Shown in pieces: positions 27,964 to 37,142 of a stretch of 64,000 nucleotides of DNA. The DNA is from Skermanella pratensis (lineage in GTDB: Bacteria; Pseudomonadota; Alphaproteobacteria; Azospirillales; Azospirillaceae). The notes beneath the pieces are model-generated. The model made no database searches. It had not been told where the DNA came from and saw only the letters and a program-made list of their open reading frames with translations. The stretch lies in the NCBI RefSeq assembly GCF_008843145.1, contig NZ_CP030265.1, forward strand, positions 4,767,001-4,831,000. The letters are read 5' to 3'. Position 1 is the stretch's first letter; the number at the start of each line of letters is the position of its first letter. The position numbers and the translations under genes are program-made.

Positions 27964-27993
27964 GGACCCGGGCGGCGCGTGCCGCCCGGGTCC
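27964..27993. terminator. Strong hairpin between convergent hppA and bamE
   Basis: A 13-bp perfect stem: GGACCCGGGCGGC (27964-27976), loop GCGT, GCCGCCCGGGTCC (27981-27993). It starts 16 nt after the hppA stop and ends five bases before the bamE stop. There is no clear U-tract, but the place and stability fit a bidirectional terminator. Confidence 0.8.
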
Positions 27994-27998
27994 GGGCC

Positions 27999-28475
27999 TC
28001 AGCGCCGCGGCAGGCCCGGCTGGCGGATTCCGCCCTGGCCGCCGGAGAAGCGGCCGATATTGCCGAGCATCTGTTCGATGAAGTTCATGTCGCGGCCGGC
28101 GGTCGGAGTCGTGCGCTCGACCAGTTCGACCTGTTGGCCGGCGGTGTGGTCCATCTCCTTGATGTCGGCGACCGTGCCGTTCTCGGCGAACCTGACGACC
28201 ACGACCTTGCGTTCCACCACTTCCGGCCGGAAGAACGCGGTCTTCTCCGTGCGCGCGCCGATATAGTACCAGGTGTTCTCGTCGAAGGTGCCGACCGTCG
28301 ACGGTGTCCCCAGCGTGACCGCGACGTCGTCGCGCGTGCTGACGCCGGGCTGGATCTGGTCGAGCCGCGTCTTCTCCGCGAGATTGCCTCGCGTATCGAC
28401 CGTCGGGGAGCAGGCGGCCACCGTCAGGCCGAGCAGGCAGGCGGCGGAGACGTGACGAAGTGTTGGTCTGACCAT
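27999..28475 (-). CDS. bamE: Outer-membrane assembly lipoprotein BamE (SmpA/OmlA)
   Basis: A 158-residue lipoprotein with lipobox TVAAC (Cys near residue 22). The BamE fold follows: QIQPGVSTRDDVAVTLGTPS, TWYYIGARTEK and VVVVRFAENGTVADI. It is an accessory subunit of the Bam complex inserting outer-membrane proteins. A Gly/Arg-rich tail (SGGQGGIRQPG) is seen in alphaproteobacterial versions. ATG 28475 is chosen because the signal peptide begins there. Divergent from the cytochrome bc1 chaperone gene, a conserved arrangement in Rhodospirillales. Confidence 0.92.
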   Translation of the reverse strand: MVRPTLRHVSAACLLGLTVAACSPTVDTRGNLAEKTRLDQIQPGVSTRDDVAVTLGTPSTVGTFDENTWYYIGARTEKTAFFRPEVVERKVVVVRFAENGTVADIKEMDHTAGQQVELVERTTPTAGRDMNFIEQMLGNIGRFSGGQGGIRQPGLPRR

Positions 28476-28615
28476 GATTGCCCGATAATGTCCATCAAAC
28501 GCCCTCCCCGGCATCCGAGGCGGATTGACGGGGACTGGGGCGGCACCCATTTCGGGTGGGACAATTGCATCCCCCGCGCCGTCGTGTCAACTTTTCGGAT
28601 CAGGGAGATCCACCT

Positions 28616-29161
28616 TTGCTGAACCGCCTGTTCCGGCGCAAGCGCCCGGAGGCCGAGGCCCTGGACCTCTACGAAGCCATCGTCGCCCAGGCCCGGCGGC
28701 CGGAATTCTATGCCGGATCCGGCGTGCCCGACACGATCGACGGGCGGTTCGAGATGATCGCGCTGCATGCCTTCCTGGTGATGCGCCGCCTCAAGGGCCA
28801 GGGGCAGGCCGCCTCCGCGGTGTCCCAGGAGCTGTTCGACACCCTGATCGCGGACATGGACCGCAGCCTTCGGGAGATCGGGATCGGCGACCTGAGCGTG
28901 CCCAAGCACATCAAGAACATGGCCAAGGGGCTGTACGGCCGCATCGTCTCCTACGAGAAGGGTCTGGCCGAGCCCGGCGACGCGGCTCTCCACGCGGCCC
29001 TCGACCGCAACCTGTACGGCACCGTCCTTGAGGTGCCCGAAGACCACCTGGCCGCCATGGCCGCCTACATGAGGCGGGAGACCGCCGCCCTCGCCGGCCA
29101 GCCGGTGGAAAGCCTGGCCGCCGGCCGTGTGCAATTCGGACCGCCGCCTGTTATAGGGTGA
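28616..29161 (+). CDS. Ubiquinol-cytochrome c chaperone (CBP3/UQCC1 family)
   Basis: A 181-residue helical protein. The core ALDLYEAIVAQARRPEFYAG, RFEMIALHAFLVMRRLKG and KHIKNMAKGLYGRIVSYEKGL-type segments match the Ubiq_cyt_C_chap domain. It assists cytochrome b assembly into complex III. TTG 28616 is preferred, with GGGAGA seven bases upstream and homology starting at once; the longer frame from 28556 adds an unlikely leader. The bacterial role is inferred from the mitochondrial family. Confidence 0.88.
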   Translation: MLNRLFRRKRPEAEALDLYEAIVAQARRPEFYAGSGVPDTIDGRFEMIALHAFLVMRRLKGQGQAASAVSQELFDTLIADMDRSLREIGIGDLSVPKHIKNMAKGLYGRIVSYEKGLAEPGDAALHAALDRNLYGTVLEVPEDHLAAMAAYMRRETAALAGQPVESLAAGRVQFGPPPVIG

Positions 29162-29216
29162 CATTCTTTCCCCGGTGCCGCCCGCCCCGGCACCGGAGGA
29201 CGTCGAAGGAGGCCCC

Positions 29217-29795
29217 ATGACCGACCAGCCGACCGCCGCCCCGTCGATCGGACCCGAGTTCTCACGGACCGTGCTCGCCGACAAGGTGAGCGGCGAGGAG
29301 ATGATCCAGACCATCAAGGCCAACCCGCAGGAGTGCCGGCGCCTCGCCGGGCGGCTGGACCTGCGGGACCTGAGATCCCTGACCGCCACCGTCCGGCTGA
29401 AGCGGGTGAGCGGCGGCCAGATGATCCGGGTCCGCGGCACGCTGGAGGCCGAGGTGGTCCAGACCTGCGTCGTGACGCTGGAACCGGTGGAGAACCATGT
29501 CGCGGACGAGTTCGAGACGATGTTCGCCCCCCGCCACCTGATCCCCGAGATCCCCGCCGAGGTGGAGATCGATCCGGACGCGGAAGAGCCGCCGGAGCCT
29601 CTGGTCGGCAACCGGATCGACATCGGCGAGCTGACCGCCCAGCATCTGTCGCTGGCCCTCGACCCCTATCCGCGATGCCCGGGCATCGCGTTCGATGACC
29701 ATATAGAGGACGCCCCCGTGGCGGGCGCGGAGGAGGTTCCGGCCGACCGGCCGAATCCGTTCCTGACCCTTGCCAAGCTGAAGCGGCCCCACTAA
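29217..29795 (+). CDS. YceD/DUF177 family protein
   Basis: A 192-residue protein. The DUF177 pattern is VVQTCVVTLEPVENHVADEF with the conserved Cys, an acidic segment (EVEIDPDAEEPPEPL) and the motif DIGELTAQHLSLALDPYPRCPG. The family is co-conserved with rpmF and is thought to act in large-subunit rRNA metabolism (shown for plant and E. coli homologues). GGAGG precedes ATG 29217. It lies directly upstream of rpmF, as in most proteobacteria. Confidence 0.9.
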   Translation: MTDQPTAAPSIGPEFSRTVLADKVSGEEMIQTIKANPQECRRLAGRLDLRDLRSLTATVRLKRVSGGQMIRVRGTLEAEVVQTCVVTLEPVENHVADEFETMFAPRHLIPEIPAEVEIDPDAEEPPEPLVGNRIDIGELTAQHLSLALDPYPRCPGIAFDDHIEDAPVAGAEEVPADRPNPFLTLAKLKRPH

Positions 29796-29896
29796 ATTCG
29801 CGGTTCGCGCTTGCCCCCCGAGGGCGTTTTCTGTAATGAAGCGGTTCGCATAAGGCGGCTCCTTCGGGCCGCCTTTTATAATAGAGAGTTCCGACG

Positions 29897-30082
29897 ATGG
29901 CTGTTCCGAAGAAAAAGACCTCCAAGTCCCGGCGCGACATGCGCCGCTCCCACCACGCCCTGACCGCCGCCTCCTATGCCGAGTGCCCGAACTGCGGCGA
30001 GCTGAAGCGCCCGCACCATGTCTGCGGTTCGTGCGGCCAGTACGACGGCCGTGAAGTGGTGGCCGAAGCCGCGACCGCTTGA
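29897..30082 (+). CDS. rpmF: 50S ribosomal protein L32
   Basis: A 61-residue protein with the invariant start [20 protein letters not shown] and the zinc-ribbon [18 protein letters not shown] with four Cys, so it is the Zn-binding form. Located between yceD and plsX in the canonical order. Confidence 0.98.
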   Translation: MAVPKKKTSKSRRDMRRSHHALTAASYAECPNCGELKRPHHVCGSCGQYDGREVVAEAATA

Positions 30083-30132
30083 CCGGTCCGGCGGACGGAT
30101 CGGAAGCGGACGGTGTACGGAGATCGGATGCG

Positions 30133-31239
30133 GTGAGCGCGCGTTTGACGATCGCCCTGGACGCCATGGGCGGAGATCATGCGCCGGAAGTGGTTGTCGC
30201 GGGTGCCGATATGGCTCGGCTGCGTTGCCCGGAGATCGATTACCTGTTCTTCGGCGACGAACAGCGGATAAAGCCGCTGCTCGCGAACCTTCCCGATCTT
30301 GAGCGCATTTCCACCATCCATCACACGCCGGATGCCGTCAGCAACGACGCCAAGCCGGCCGTGGCGCTGCGTGCGGGCCGGAACTCGAGCATGCGGCTCG
30401 CCATCGACGCGGTGGCGCAGGGCAAGGCGGCTTGCGTCGTGTCCGCCGGCAATACCGGCGCGCTGATGGCCATGGCCAAGTTCGTTCTGAAGACGCTGCC
30501 GGGCATCGACCGGCCGGCGATAGCCTCGTTTTTCCCGACGCTCCGGGGCGAGAGCGTGATGCTGGACCTGGGCGCCAACATCGAGTGCGACAGCAGGAAC
30601 CTGGTCGAGTTCGCGGTCATGGGCTCGGTCTTCGCCCGCACCGTGCTGGGATTGATGCAGCCGACCGTCGGCCTGCTCAACATCGGGGCCGAGGAGGTCA
30701 AGGGGCACGAGTCGATCAAGGCCGCCGCCGCCCAGCTCCGGGTGACTCCCCTACCCGGCAAGTTCCACGGCTTCATCGAGGGCAACGACATCCCGTCCGG
30801 CACGGTCGACGTGATCGTCACCGACGGCTTCACCGGCAATGTCGCGCTGAAGACAGCCGAGGGCACCGCCAAGCTCTATTCAGAATTGCTGCGCCGGACG
30901 TTCGAATCCTCGATCGTGGCGCGCCTGGGCTATCTGCTGGCCCGCAACGCCTTCACCAAGCTCAAGAAACGGATGGACCCGCGACGGTACAACGGCGCGA
31001 TGTTCCTTGGCTTGCAGGGCGTGTGCGTAAAGAGCCACGGAGGCACGGACCCGACCGGTTTCGCCAACGCGATCTGCGTGGGCGTCGACCTGGTGACCCG
31101 GGGGTTCAACGAGACGATCAAGGCCGAGATGGCGCGTATCGGCGACCTTGCCGCCGCCGCCACCCCGGACGGCACTCCCCAGCAGAACCTCACAGTTCCG
31201 AATTCATCCCACCCGGACTCAAAGGCAGCGGCCATATAG
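30133..31239 (+). CDS. plsX: Phosphate acyltransferase PlsX
   Basis: A 368-residue protein that converts acyl-ACP to acyl-phosphate for phospholipid synthesis at the cytoplasmic membrane surface. The markers are LTIALDAMGGDHAPEVVV, AVVSAGNTGALMA-type VVSAGNTGALMAMAKFV and VTDGFTGNVALKTAEG. GTG 30133 is preferred because homology begins there; a longer frame from TTG 30079 overlaps the rpmF stop. fabH starts on the base after its stop. Confidence 0.96.
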   Translation: MSARLTIALDAMGGDHAPEVVVAGADMARLRCPEIDYLFFGDEQRIKPLLANLPDLERISTIHHTPDAVSNDAKPAVALRAGRNSSMRLAIDAVAQGKAACVVSAGNTGALMAMAKFVLKTLPGIDRPAIASFFPTLRGESVMLDLGANIECDSRNLVEFAVMGSVFARTVLGLMQPTVGLLNIGAEEVKGHESIKAAAAQLRVTPLPGKFHGFIEGNDIPSGTVDVIVTDGFTGNVALKTAEGTAKLYSELLRRTFESSIVARLGYLLARNAFTKLKKRMDPRRYNGAMFLGLQGVCVKSHGGTDPTGFANAICVGVDLVTRGFNETIKAEMARIGDLAAAATPDGTPQQNLTVPNSSHPDSKAAAI

Positions 31240-32214
31240 ATGGTTCGACGTTCAAGGATCATAGGCTGCGGCTCGTACCTGCCGCAGAACGTTGTGACCA
31301 ATCATGACCTCGCCAAGCGGGTCGACACTTCCGATGATTGGATCACCCAGCGCACCGGCATCCGGTCGCGCCACCTCGCCGCACCGGACGAGAAGACGTC
31401 CGACCTGGCATTGGCGGCGGCGCGACGGGCGCTGGACCATGCCGGCATCGCGGCGGCCGACGTCGACCTGATCATTCTGGCGACCACCACGCCGGACCAC
31501 ACCTTCCCGGCGACCGCCACGAAGGTGCAGGCCGAGCTGGGGATCACCAAGGGGTTCGCCTTCGATCTCCAGGCGGTCTGCTCCGGCTTCGTGTTCGCCC
31601 TCTCGGTCGCCGACAACTTCATCCGGCTGGGCCAGGCCACGACGGCGCTGGTGATCGGCGCCGAGACCTTCTCCCGCATCCTGGATTGGGAAGACCGCAC
31701 GACCTGCGTGCTGTTCGGCGACGGCGCCGGGGCGGTGGTGCTCCAGGCGGCCGAGGACGAGGGCGCCACAAGCGACCGAGGCATCCTGTCCACCCACCTG
31801 CATTCCGATGGGCGGCAGTACGAGTTGCTGTGGGTCGACGGCGGTCCCTCGGCGACCCAGAGCACCGGCCATGTCCGGATGGTCGGCCAGGACGTCTTCC
31901 GCCACGCCGTGACCCGGCTGAGCGAGGTCGTGAACGAGGCGCTGGAAGCCAACAAGCTTACCGCCGACGACATCGACTGGCTGGTGCCGCACCAGGCCAA
32001 CAAGCGGATCATCGAAGGCACGGCCCGCAAGCTGAAGCTGTCGGTCGACAAGGTGGTGATGACCGTGGACCACCATGGCAACACCTCGGCCGCCTCGATC
32101 CCGCTGGCGCTGGCGGAGGCGGTCCATGACGGCAGGATCAAGCAGGGCGACCTGGTGCTGATGGAAGCCATGGGCGGCGGCTTCACCTGGGGTTCCGCCC
32201 TGGTCCGGATGTGA
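31240..32214 (+). CDS. fabH: Beta-ketoacyl-ACP synthase III
   Basis: A 324-residue protein starting fatty-acid synthesis by condensing acyl-CoA with malonyl-ACP. The triad is Cys in DLQAVCSGF (about residue 113), His in [11 protein letters not shown] (about 251) and Asn in [11 protein letters not shown] (about 281). ATG follows the plsX stop without a gap, so the two are translationally linked. Confidence 0.97.
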   Translation: MVRRSRIIGCGSYLPQNVVTNHDLAKRVDTSDDWITQRTGIRSRHLAAPDEKTSDLALAAARRALDHAGIAAADVDLIILATTTPDHTFPATATKVQAELGITKGFAFDLQAVCSGFVFALSVADNFIRLGQATTALVIGAETFSRILDWEDRTTCVLFGDGAGAVVLQAAEDEGATSDRGILSTHLHSDGRQYELLWVDGGPSATQSTGHVRMVGQDVFRHAVTRLSEVVNEALEANKLTADDIDWLVPHQANKRIIEGTARKLKLSVDKVVMTVDHHGNTSAASIPLALAEAVHDGRIKQGDLVLMEAMGGGFTWGSALVRM

Positions 32215-32362
32215 CGCGGTGCCGGACCGGTAAAGCTGTGATGCCGCCCCGCCCCTCAACGATGTCCGCCAACTCTTTGTAATTGACGCATTTCTTCCGT
32301 GGGATTACGGTTCCGGCGGCAGGTCCGGCGGCTAGCGGGCCACTGGCGAGAGGGAAGACGTC

Positions 32363-32695
32363 ATGACTCAGGAGACCGTCACCCGCGCTCAACTGAGCGA
32401 GGCCGTGTACCAGGAAGTCGGCTTGTCGCGCAACGAATCCGCCGATCTGGTGGAGACAGTCCTGAACGAAATCTCCGACGCGCTTGCGCGTGGGGAGATG
32501 GTGAAGATCTCGTCTTTCGGCAGTTTCTCGGTCCGGCAGAAGGGGCAGCGCATCGGGCGCAACCCCAAGACCGGCGAGGAGGTGCCCATCATGCCGCGGC
32601 GTGTGCTGGTCTTCCGGGCGAGCCATGTGCTCAAGTCACGGATCAACCAGACTCTCGCCGAACTCGACCCGCCGCATATTGAAGTAGCCTCGTGA
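32363..32695 (+). CDS. ihfA: Integration host factor subunit alpha
   Basis: A 110-residue HU-fold protein. The DNA-binding arm is visible in [29 protein letters not shown], with the intercalating Pro in RNPKTG. Order plsX-fabH-ihfA is conserved in alphaproteobacteria. The GAGAGGGAAG ribosome binding site precedes ATG 32363. The stop overlaps the GTG start of the MerR gene. Confidence 0.96.
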   Translation: MTQETVTRAQLSEAVYQEVGLSRNESADLVETVLNEISDALARGEMVKISSFGSFSVRQKGQRIGRNPKTGEEVPIMPRRVLVFRASHVLKSRINQTLAELDPPHIEVAS

Positions 32696-33207
32696 CGATG
32701 ACCGCACCCAACCCAGACCCGCGGCCCCGCAGCATGGCGAAATCGGCCACAGCCTTCCGCACGATCAGCGAGGTTTCGGCCGAACTCGACGTGCCGCAGC
32801 ATGTGCTGCGCTTCTGGGAAACCAAGTTCCCCCAGATCCGCCCCCTGAAGCGCGGCGGCGGCCGGCGCTATTACCGGCCCGAGGACGTCGAACTGCTCCG
32901 GCGGATCCAGAGCCTGCTTTACAAGGAAGGCTACACGATCAAAGGCGTGCAGCGCCTGCTGCGCGAGTCCCGCGGCGGCACGCCCCAGGGCGCCGGCGAC
33001 CAGCAGCCCCGGACCGGGGAGGAGCCCGGCGGCGCCTCGGCTGCGGAAACGGATCACGAGCCTTTCGACCATGACGATGACGAAGACGATCATGGCCATG
33101 GGTACGAGGGTTCCGGCGGGATGTCCCGCGCCCAGCGCGACGACATCGAGGCCGTGCTGACCGAACTCATAGCACTCCGCGACATGCTGCGGGACGGCAG
33201 GAAATAG
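32692..33207 (+). CDS. MerR-family transcriptional regulator
   Basis: A 171-residue protein. The winged helix [22 protein letters not shown], then [20 protein letters not shown], is the MerR pattern associated with ihfA in alphaproteobacteria. The middle holds an acidic/His-rich stretch ([15 protein letters not shown]) that might bind metal, and the end is a short helix. GTG 32692 overlaps the ihfA stop; ATG 32698 is an alternative. Target unknown. Confidence 0.92.
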   Translation: MTMTAPNPDPRPRSMAKSATAFRTISEVSAELDVPQHVLRFWETKFPQIRPLKRGGGRRYYRPEDVELLRRIQSLLYKEGYTIKGVQRLLRESRGGTPQGAGDQQPRTGEEPGGASAAETDHEPFDHDDDEDDHGHGYEGSGGMSRAQRDDIEAVLTELIALRDMLRDGRK

Positions 33208-33316
33208 GCAAATAAATTCATCGGAGTGATTGCGTGACCCCGGGGGCGCGGCTATAGTCCGCGCCACACCGGACGAACCGGCGCCGACAAGGCCGGTACG
33301 GGTCGTCAGTGTTTAA

Positions 33317-33390
33317 CGGGCAGTAGCGCAGCCTGGTAGCGCATCAGTCTGGGGGACTGGGGGTCGTGGGTTCGAATCCCGCCTGCCCGA
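33317..33390 (+). tRNA. tRNA-Pro (anticodon GGG)
   Basis: A 74-nt cloverleaf. The acceptor stem is CGGGCAG with CTGCCCG, followed by discriminator A at 33390. The D-stem is GCGC/GCGC, the anticodon stem TCAGT/ACTGG, and the loop CTGGGGG has GGG at positions 34-36. The T-arm contains GGTTCGAATCC. CCA is not encoded. It stands alone after the MerR gene. Confidence 0.97.
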
Positions 33391-33416
33391 TATCTTCAGG
33401 AAACTGAAATTGGTTG

Positions 33417-33450
33417 AGAGCCGGCAACGTGACGAACGTTGCCGGCTCTT
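33417..33450 (+). terminator. Rho-independent terminator after tRNA-Pro
   Basis: A 14-bp perfect stem: AGAGCCGGCAACGT (33417-33430), loop GACGA, ACGTTGCCGGCTCT (33436-33449), then TT. It lies 26 nt after the tRNA end. Confidence 0.9.
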
Positions 33451-33566
33451 TCCGTTCCGAAGAGGCGATCGTCATCAACGAGGGAAACCGGTTTTCCGGC
33501 TCCGGCCGAAGGATGCGGCACCTTCCAAACCCTCGCGTCCTAAAGCGATCAGGCACGCGGAAACAC

Positions 33567-33592
33567 GAACGGCCCCCGATCGGGGGCCGTTC
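33567..33592. terminator. Second hairpin, 26-nt perfect palindrome
   Basis: GAACGGCCCCCGA and its reverse complement with no loop; a terminator-like hairpin for either strand, with no U-tract. It faces the end of the small minus-strand gene at 33725. Confidence 0.6.
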
Positions 33593-33724
33593 GCGTCTAT
33601 CTGAATCTTCCTGCCGAAATCTTCTTTGCGACTCGTTGGCCGCTTCACCCTTCTCGGGCGTTCCCCCCTAAACTCGGGCCGGTCTGATCCGTTGCATATG
33701 TATGCGTTGAAAGACGGTATTATG

Positions 33725-34057
33725 TCAAGGCTGCGACGTATCGCCACTGGTAAAATTTTTCTGCCCGCCGCCCGATCCGCCTCCCGCGTGCGCCCCCAGC
33801 AGCGATCGCCCCGCCCCGGTCAGGCGACAGACGACCCAGTCCGGCTTGAGGGGATTGTGGAACCAACGCTCGGCCCAGCCGGCGTCGATGCAGGACCGGA
33901 CGAGCGCGCGATCCACGCGCTGCCCCTCCTCGTCGAACAGCGGCAGCTTTCCGCCGGGCTGGGCGAGCCCGCGGCGCAGCCACTGGAGTTGCAGGGCCTC
34001 CGGCCGGGCACCCGCTTCTGGGTCGGTTTCCGGGCCGGTTTCTGGAAGGGCGGTCAT
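33725..34057 (-). CDS. Small conserved-looking hypothetical protein
   Basis: A 110-residue soluble protein. The core LQLQWLRRGLAQPGGKLPLF, VRSCIDAGWAERWFHNP and LKPDWVVCRLTGAGRSLL has protein-like composition with four Trp, suggesting a small winged-helix-like fold. The N-terminus is Pro/Glu-rich and the C-terminus Gly-rich. No named family is recognised. ATG 34057 is used; ATG 34093 is an alternative. It is divergent from cutA. Confidence 0.6.
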   Translation of the reverse strand: MTALPETGPETDPEAGARPEALQLQWLRRGLAQPGGKLPLFDEEGQRVDRALVRSCIDAGWAERWFHNPLKPDWVVCRLTGAGRSLLGAHAGGGSGGGQKNFTSGDTSQP

Positions 34058-34146
34058 GGGTCGGTCCGGCTGGTGGGATGACGGGTGGCGCATCTTACGT
34101 TAGCCTGCCTGCTCAGCCAACATCATGCACACGCGGCAGGCGATCG

Positions 34147-34473
34147 ATGGACATGATCTTCGTTTACATGACTGCGCCGACCCCCGGCGAGGCGCACCGG
34201 ATCGGGCGCACCCTGGTGGAGGAGAGGCTGGCCGCCTGCGCCAACCTGCTGCCCGGCATGACCTCCGTCTATCGCTGGCAGGGCAAGGTCGAGCAGGCCG
34301 ACGAGGTGGTCGTCATCGCCAAGACGACGGCCGACCTGTTCGACCGGCTGGCGGCGCGGGTGAAAGAGATCCACAGCTATGACTGTCCCTGCATCGTAGC
34401 CCTGCCCCTGGAACGGGGGCACGCCCCCTATCTGGACTGGATCGCCGCCGAAACCGGACGGAACCGCGCATAG
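34147..34473 (+). CDS. cutA: Divalent-cation tolerance protein CutA
   Basis: A 108-residue protein of typical length. The markers are TLVEERLAACANLLPGMTSVYRWQGK, the core EVVVIAKTTADLF and the C-terminal HSYDCPCIVALPLERGHAPYLDWI-type strand. CutA forms a very stable trimer linked to copper tolerance, with no firmly known activity. The start is ATG 34147 (or 34153); the ribosome binding site is weak. Confidence 0.93.
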   Translation: MDMIFVYMTAPTPGEAHRIGRTLVEERLAACANLLPGMTSVYRWQGKVEQADEVVVIAKTTADLFDRLAARVKEIHSYDCPCIVALPLERGHAPYLDWIAAETGRNRA

Positions 34474-34572
34474 GAGCCATGCGCCGGGTGCAACTTGCCC
34501 GTTTTCGCCGCAACATGCGACGGTTTTACCGAACGTTCTCCGACAGCGCCCCTTCTTTCTCCGAGGTCCGAC

Positions 34573-35817
34573 ATGTCTCCCCTTTCCGCCCGTCTCTCGC
34601 TGGGGTTCGCCTGTATCGGCCATGCCTTCATGCATGTGCTGACCGCGCTGTACCTCACCGTCGTGCTCGGGCTGGAGCGGGACTGGGCCATGAGCTACGA
34701 CGAGCTGATCCGGCTGTGGACCGTCGGCTCCCTGATGATCGGGCTCGGCGCCCCGATCGCCGGCTGGCTGGGCGACCGCTGGAGCGACGCCAAGATGATG
34801 GTGGTGTTCTTCCTGCTGACGGGCGCCGGGTCGATCGCGGCCGGCCTCGCCGACGGCGCCACGGCGCTGGCGGTGGGCTTGGCGGTCCTGGGGCTGGGCG
34901 GCTCGATCTTTCATCCGGTCGGCATGTCCTGGGTGATCAAGAACGCGACCAACCGGGGCCGCGCGCTCGGCGTCATGGGGATCTTCGGCAGCGTCGGCAT
35001 CGCCGGGGCCGCGGTCGTCGCCGGTGGCCTGACCGAACTGGTCAACTGGCGCGCCGCCTTCATCGTTCCGGGAGCGGTCTGCATGGCCGCGGGCTTCGCG
35101 CTGCTGGCCTGCATCGCGGCCGGCCTGGTGACGGACAGGGAACGGGACGCCAAGGTCCAGCCGGGGACCAACCGGGCCGACGCCGTCCGCGCCTTCCTGG
35201 TGCTGTCGGTCACCATGGTCTGCGCGGGCCTGATCTTCCAGTCCACCATGACCGCCATGCCCAAATGGTTCGGGGAGCGCATGACCGGCCTTGTCGGCGA
35301 GGGCACCCTGGGCGTCGGCGGACTGGTCACCCTGGTCTACCTGTTCGCCAGCGGGTCGCAGTTCGTCGGCGGCATGCTGTCCGACCGCTACCCGCTGAAG
35401 CAGGTCTATGTCGGGTGCCTGGCGCTTCAGATTCCGCTGCTGCTGGTCGCCTCCAACTTCGCCGGCATCCCCCTTCTGATGGCCGCGGCGCTGGTGGTGT
35501 TCACCCAAAGCCTCCAGATCCCGGCGGAGACCATGCTGCTGGCCCGCTACACGCCGGCCCGGCACCGCGGGCTGGCGTTCGGCGCCAAGTTCGTCCTGTC
35601 CTTCGGCGTGGCGCCGCTGGGCGTCCAGCTCGTGGCGCTGGCCTATGGGTGGAGCACCGACTTCTGGTGGCTCTTCGTCATGCTGGGCGGCTTCGCGACC
35701 ACCGCCATGCTGGCGGCGACCCTGCTGCCGCGCGAAGCGCCGGCGGCGGCCCCCGCCGCCGTGCCGGCCGCTTCCGTGGCGCCGCCGCTGGCCGCCCCGG
35801 CCGTCAGCGCCGAGTAG
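34573..35817 (+). CDS. Major facilitator superfamily transporter
   Basis: A 414-residue protein with about 12 helices. The cytoplasmic loop 2-3 motif is APIAGWLGDRWSDAKMM, the MFS motif-A position. Additional markers are HAFMHVLTALYLTVVLG and FHPVGMSWVIKNA in helix 4, similar to fosmidomycin-resistance-type transporters. The C-terminus is Ala/Pro-rich. ATG 34573 is preferred over TTG 34495. The 3' end overlaps the convergent metY gene by 14 nt. Substrate unknown. Confidence 0.85.
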   Translation: MSPLSARLSLGFACIGHAFMHVLTALYLTVVLGLERDWAMSYDELIRLWTVGSLMIGLGAPIAGWLGDRWSDAKMMVVFFLLTGAGSIAAGLADGATALAVGLAVLGLGGSIFHPVGMSWVIKNATNRGRALGVMGIFGSVGIAGAAVVAGGLTELVNWRAAFIVPGAVCMAAGFALLACIAAGLVTDRERDAKVQPGTNRADAVRAFLVLSVTMVCAGLIFQSTMTAMPKWFGERMTGLVGEGTLGVGGLVTLVYLFASGSQFVGGMLSDRYPLKQVYVGCLALQIPLLLVASNFAGIPLLMAAALVVFTQSLQIPAETMLLARYTPARHRGLAFGAKFVLSFGVAPLGVQLVALAYGWSTDFWWLFVMLGGFATTAMLAATLLPREAPAAAPAAVPAASVAPPLAAPAVSAE

Positions 35818-37123
35818 CCGAGCCCGCCTTCGCCAGCGCCTGGTCCAGGTCGGCGATCAGGTCCTCGGCGCTCTCGATGCCGATTGACAGGCGGATGACG
35901 TCGGGCGTGGCACCCGCCGCCTTCAGTCCTTCCTCGGAGAGCTGGCGGTGGGTGGTCGAAGCCGGATGGATGATCAGCGACCGGGTATCCCCGATATTGG
36001 CGAGATGGCTGAACAGCTCGACACCCTCCACCACCGCCACGCCGGCATCGAAACCGCCCTTCAGGCCGAAGGTGAAGACCGCCCCCGCCCCCTTGGGCAG
36101 GTACTTGCGGGCCAGCTCGTGGTACGGGCTGGACGGCAGGCCGGCATAGTTGACCCAGGCCACCTGGGGATGACCCTGGAGGAATTCGGCGACCTTCAGC
36201 GCGTTGGCGCAGTGCCGCTCCATGCGGAGAGCCAGCGTCTCGATCCCGGTGATGGTCAGGAAGGCGTTCATCGGCTGCTGGTTCGGTCCCAGGTCGCGCA
36301 GGCCGATGGCGTGGCCGTGGATCGTGAAGGCCAGGTCGCCGAAGGTCTCGTGGAAGCGCAGGCCGTGGTAGCCCGGCTCCGGCTCGGTCAGCGCCGGGTA
36401 CTTGCCCGCCGCGGTCCAGTCGAACCGGCCGCTGTCTACGACGGCGCCGCCGACCGAATTGCCGTGGCCCGACAGGAACTTGGTGGTGGAATGGACGACG
36501 AGCGTCGCGCCGTGCTCGATCGGGCGGCACAGGTACGGCGTCGCCATGGTGTTGTCCACGATCAGCGGGATATTGGCCTCCCGCGCCACCCCGGCGATGG
36601 CCGCGATGTCGGAGACCACGCCGCCCGGGTTGGCCAGGCCCTCGATGAAGATCGCCTTGGTCTTCGGCGTAAGCGCCCGGCGATAGCTGTCTGCATCCTC
36701 GCCATCGACGAACACCGCCTTCCAGCCGAACGCTCGGGGAAAGCTGTTGGCGAACTGGTTGAGCGACCCGCCATAGAGCCGGCGCGACGACACGAACTCC
36801 TCCCCCGGCGCCATCAGCGCGAAGAAGGTCAGCATCTGCGCCGCATGGCCCGACGCGGTGGCGGTGGCGCCCCGGCCGCCCTCCAGGCTGGCGATACGTT
36901 CTTCCAGCACCGAAACGGTCGGGTTGGTCAGCCGCGAATAGATGAAGCCCATCTTCTGGAGATTGAAGAGGGAGGCCGCGTCCTCGACGTCGTCGAACAC
37001 GTAGCTGGTGGTCTGGTAGATCGGCGTCGCCCGCGCGCCGGTCGCCGGGTCGGGCGCCGCCCCGGCATGCACGGCCCGCGTCTCGAACCCGAATGTCCTC
37101 TGTCCCGTCCCGTCCCCGGCCAT
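35804..37123 (-). CDS. metY: O-acetylhomoserine aminocarboxypropyltransferase
   Basis: A 439-residue PLP enzyme. The markers are ETRAVHAGAAPDPATGARATPIYQT-type start, YSRLTNPTVSVLEERIASLEGG, and the PLP Lys in VVHSTTKFLSGHGNSVGG. The C-terminal NIGDTRSLIIHPASTTHRQL is typical. It makes homocysteine from O-acetylhomoserine and sulfide; it could also be a related sulfhydrylase. The CoA-binding protein gene lies 19 nt upstream, a frequent neighbour. Confidence 0.9.
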   Translation of the reverse strand: MAGDGTGQRTFGFETRAVHAGAAPDPATGARATPIYQTTSYVFDDVEDAASLFNLQKMGFIYSRLTNPTVSVLEERIASLEGGRGATATASGHAAQMLTFFALMAPGEEFVSSRRLYGGSLNQFANSFPRAFGWKAVFVDGEDADSYRRALTPKTKAIFIEGLANPGGVVSDIAAIAGVAREANIPLIVDNTMATPYLCRPIEHGATLVVHSTTKFLSGHGNSVGGAVVDSGRFDWTAAGKYPALTEPEPGYHGLRFHETFGDLAFTIHGHAIGLRDLGPNQQPMNAFLTITGIETLALRMERHCANALKVAEFLQGHPQVAWVNYAGLPSSPYHELARKYLPKGAGAVFTFGLKGGFDAGVAVVEGVELFSHLANIGDTRSLIIHPASTTHRQLSEEGLKAAGATPDVIRLSIGIESAEDLIADLDQALAKAGSATRR

Positions 37124-37142
37124 GGCGCTTCCCTCCCCTTCC

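Larger units (their letters stand above)
33391..33724. other. Non-coding stretch after tRNA-Pro
   Basis: This 334-nt stretch holds two hairpins (33417-33450 and 33567-33592), no credible gene, and no duplicated tRNA 3' end that would mark an integration site. Confidence 0.6.

Noticed and set aside
33391-33724. Integration site of a mobile element at tRNA-Pro
   Set aside because: No second copy of the tRNA 3' end, integrase gene or composition change was seen; only terminator hairpins follow.
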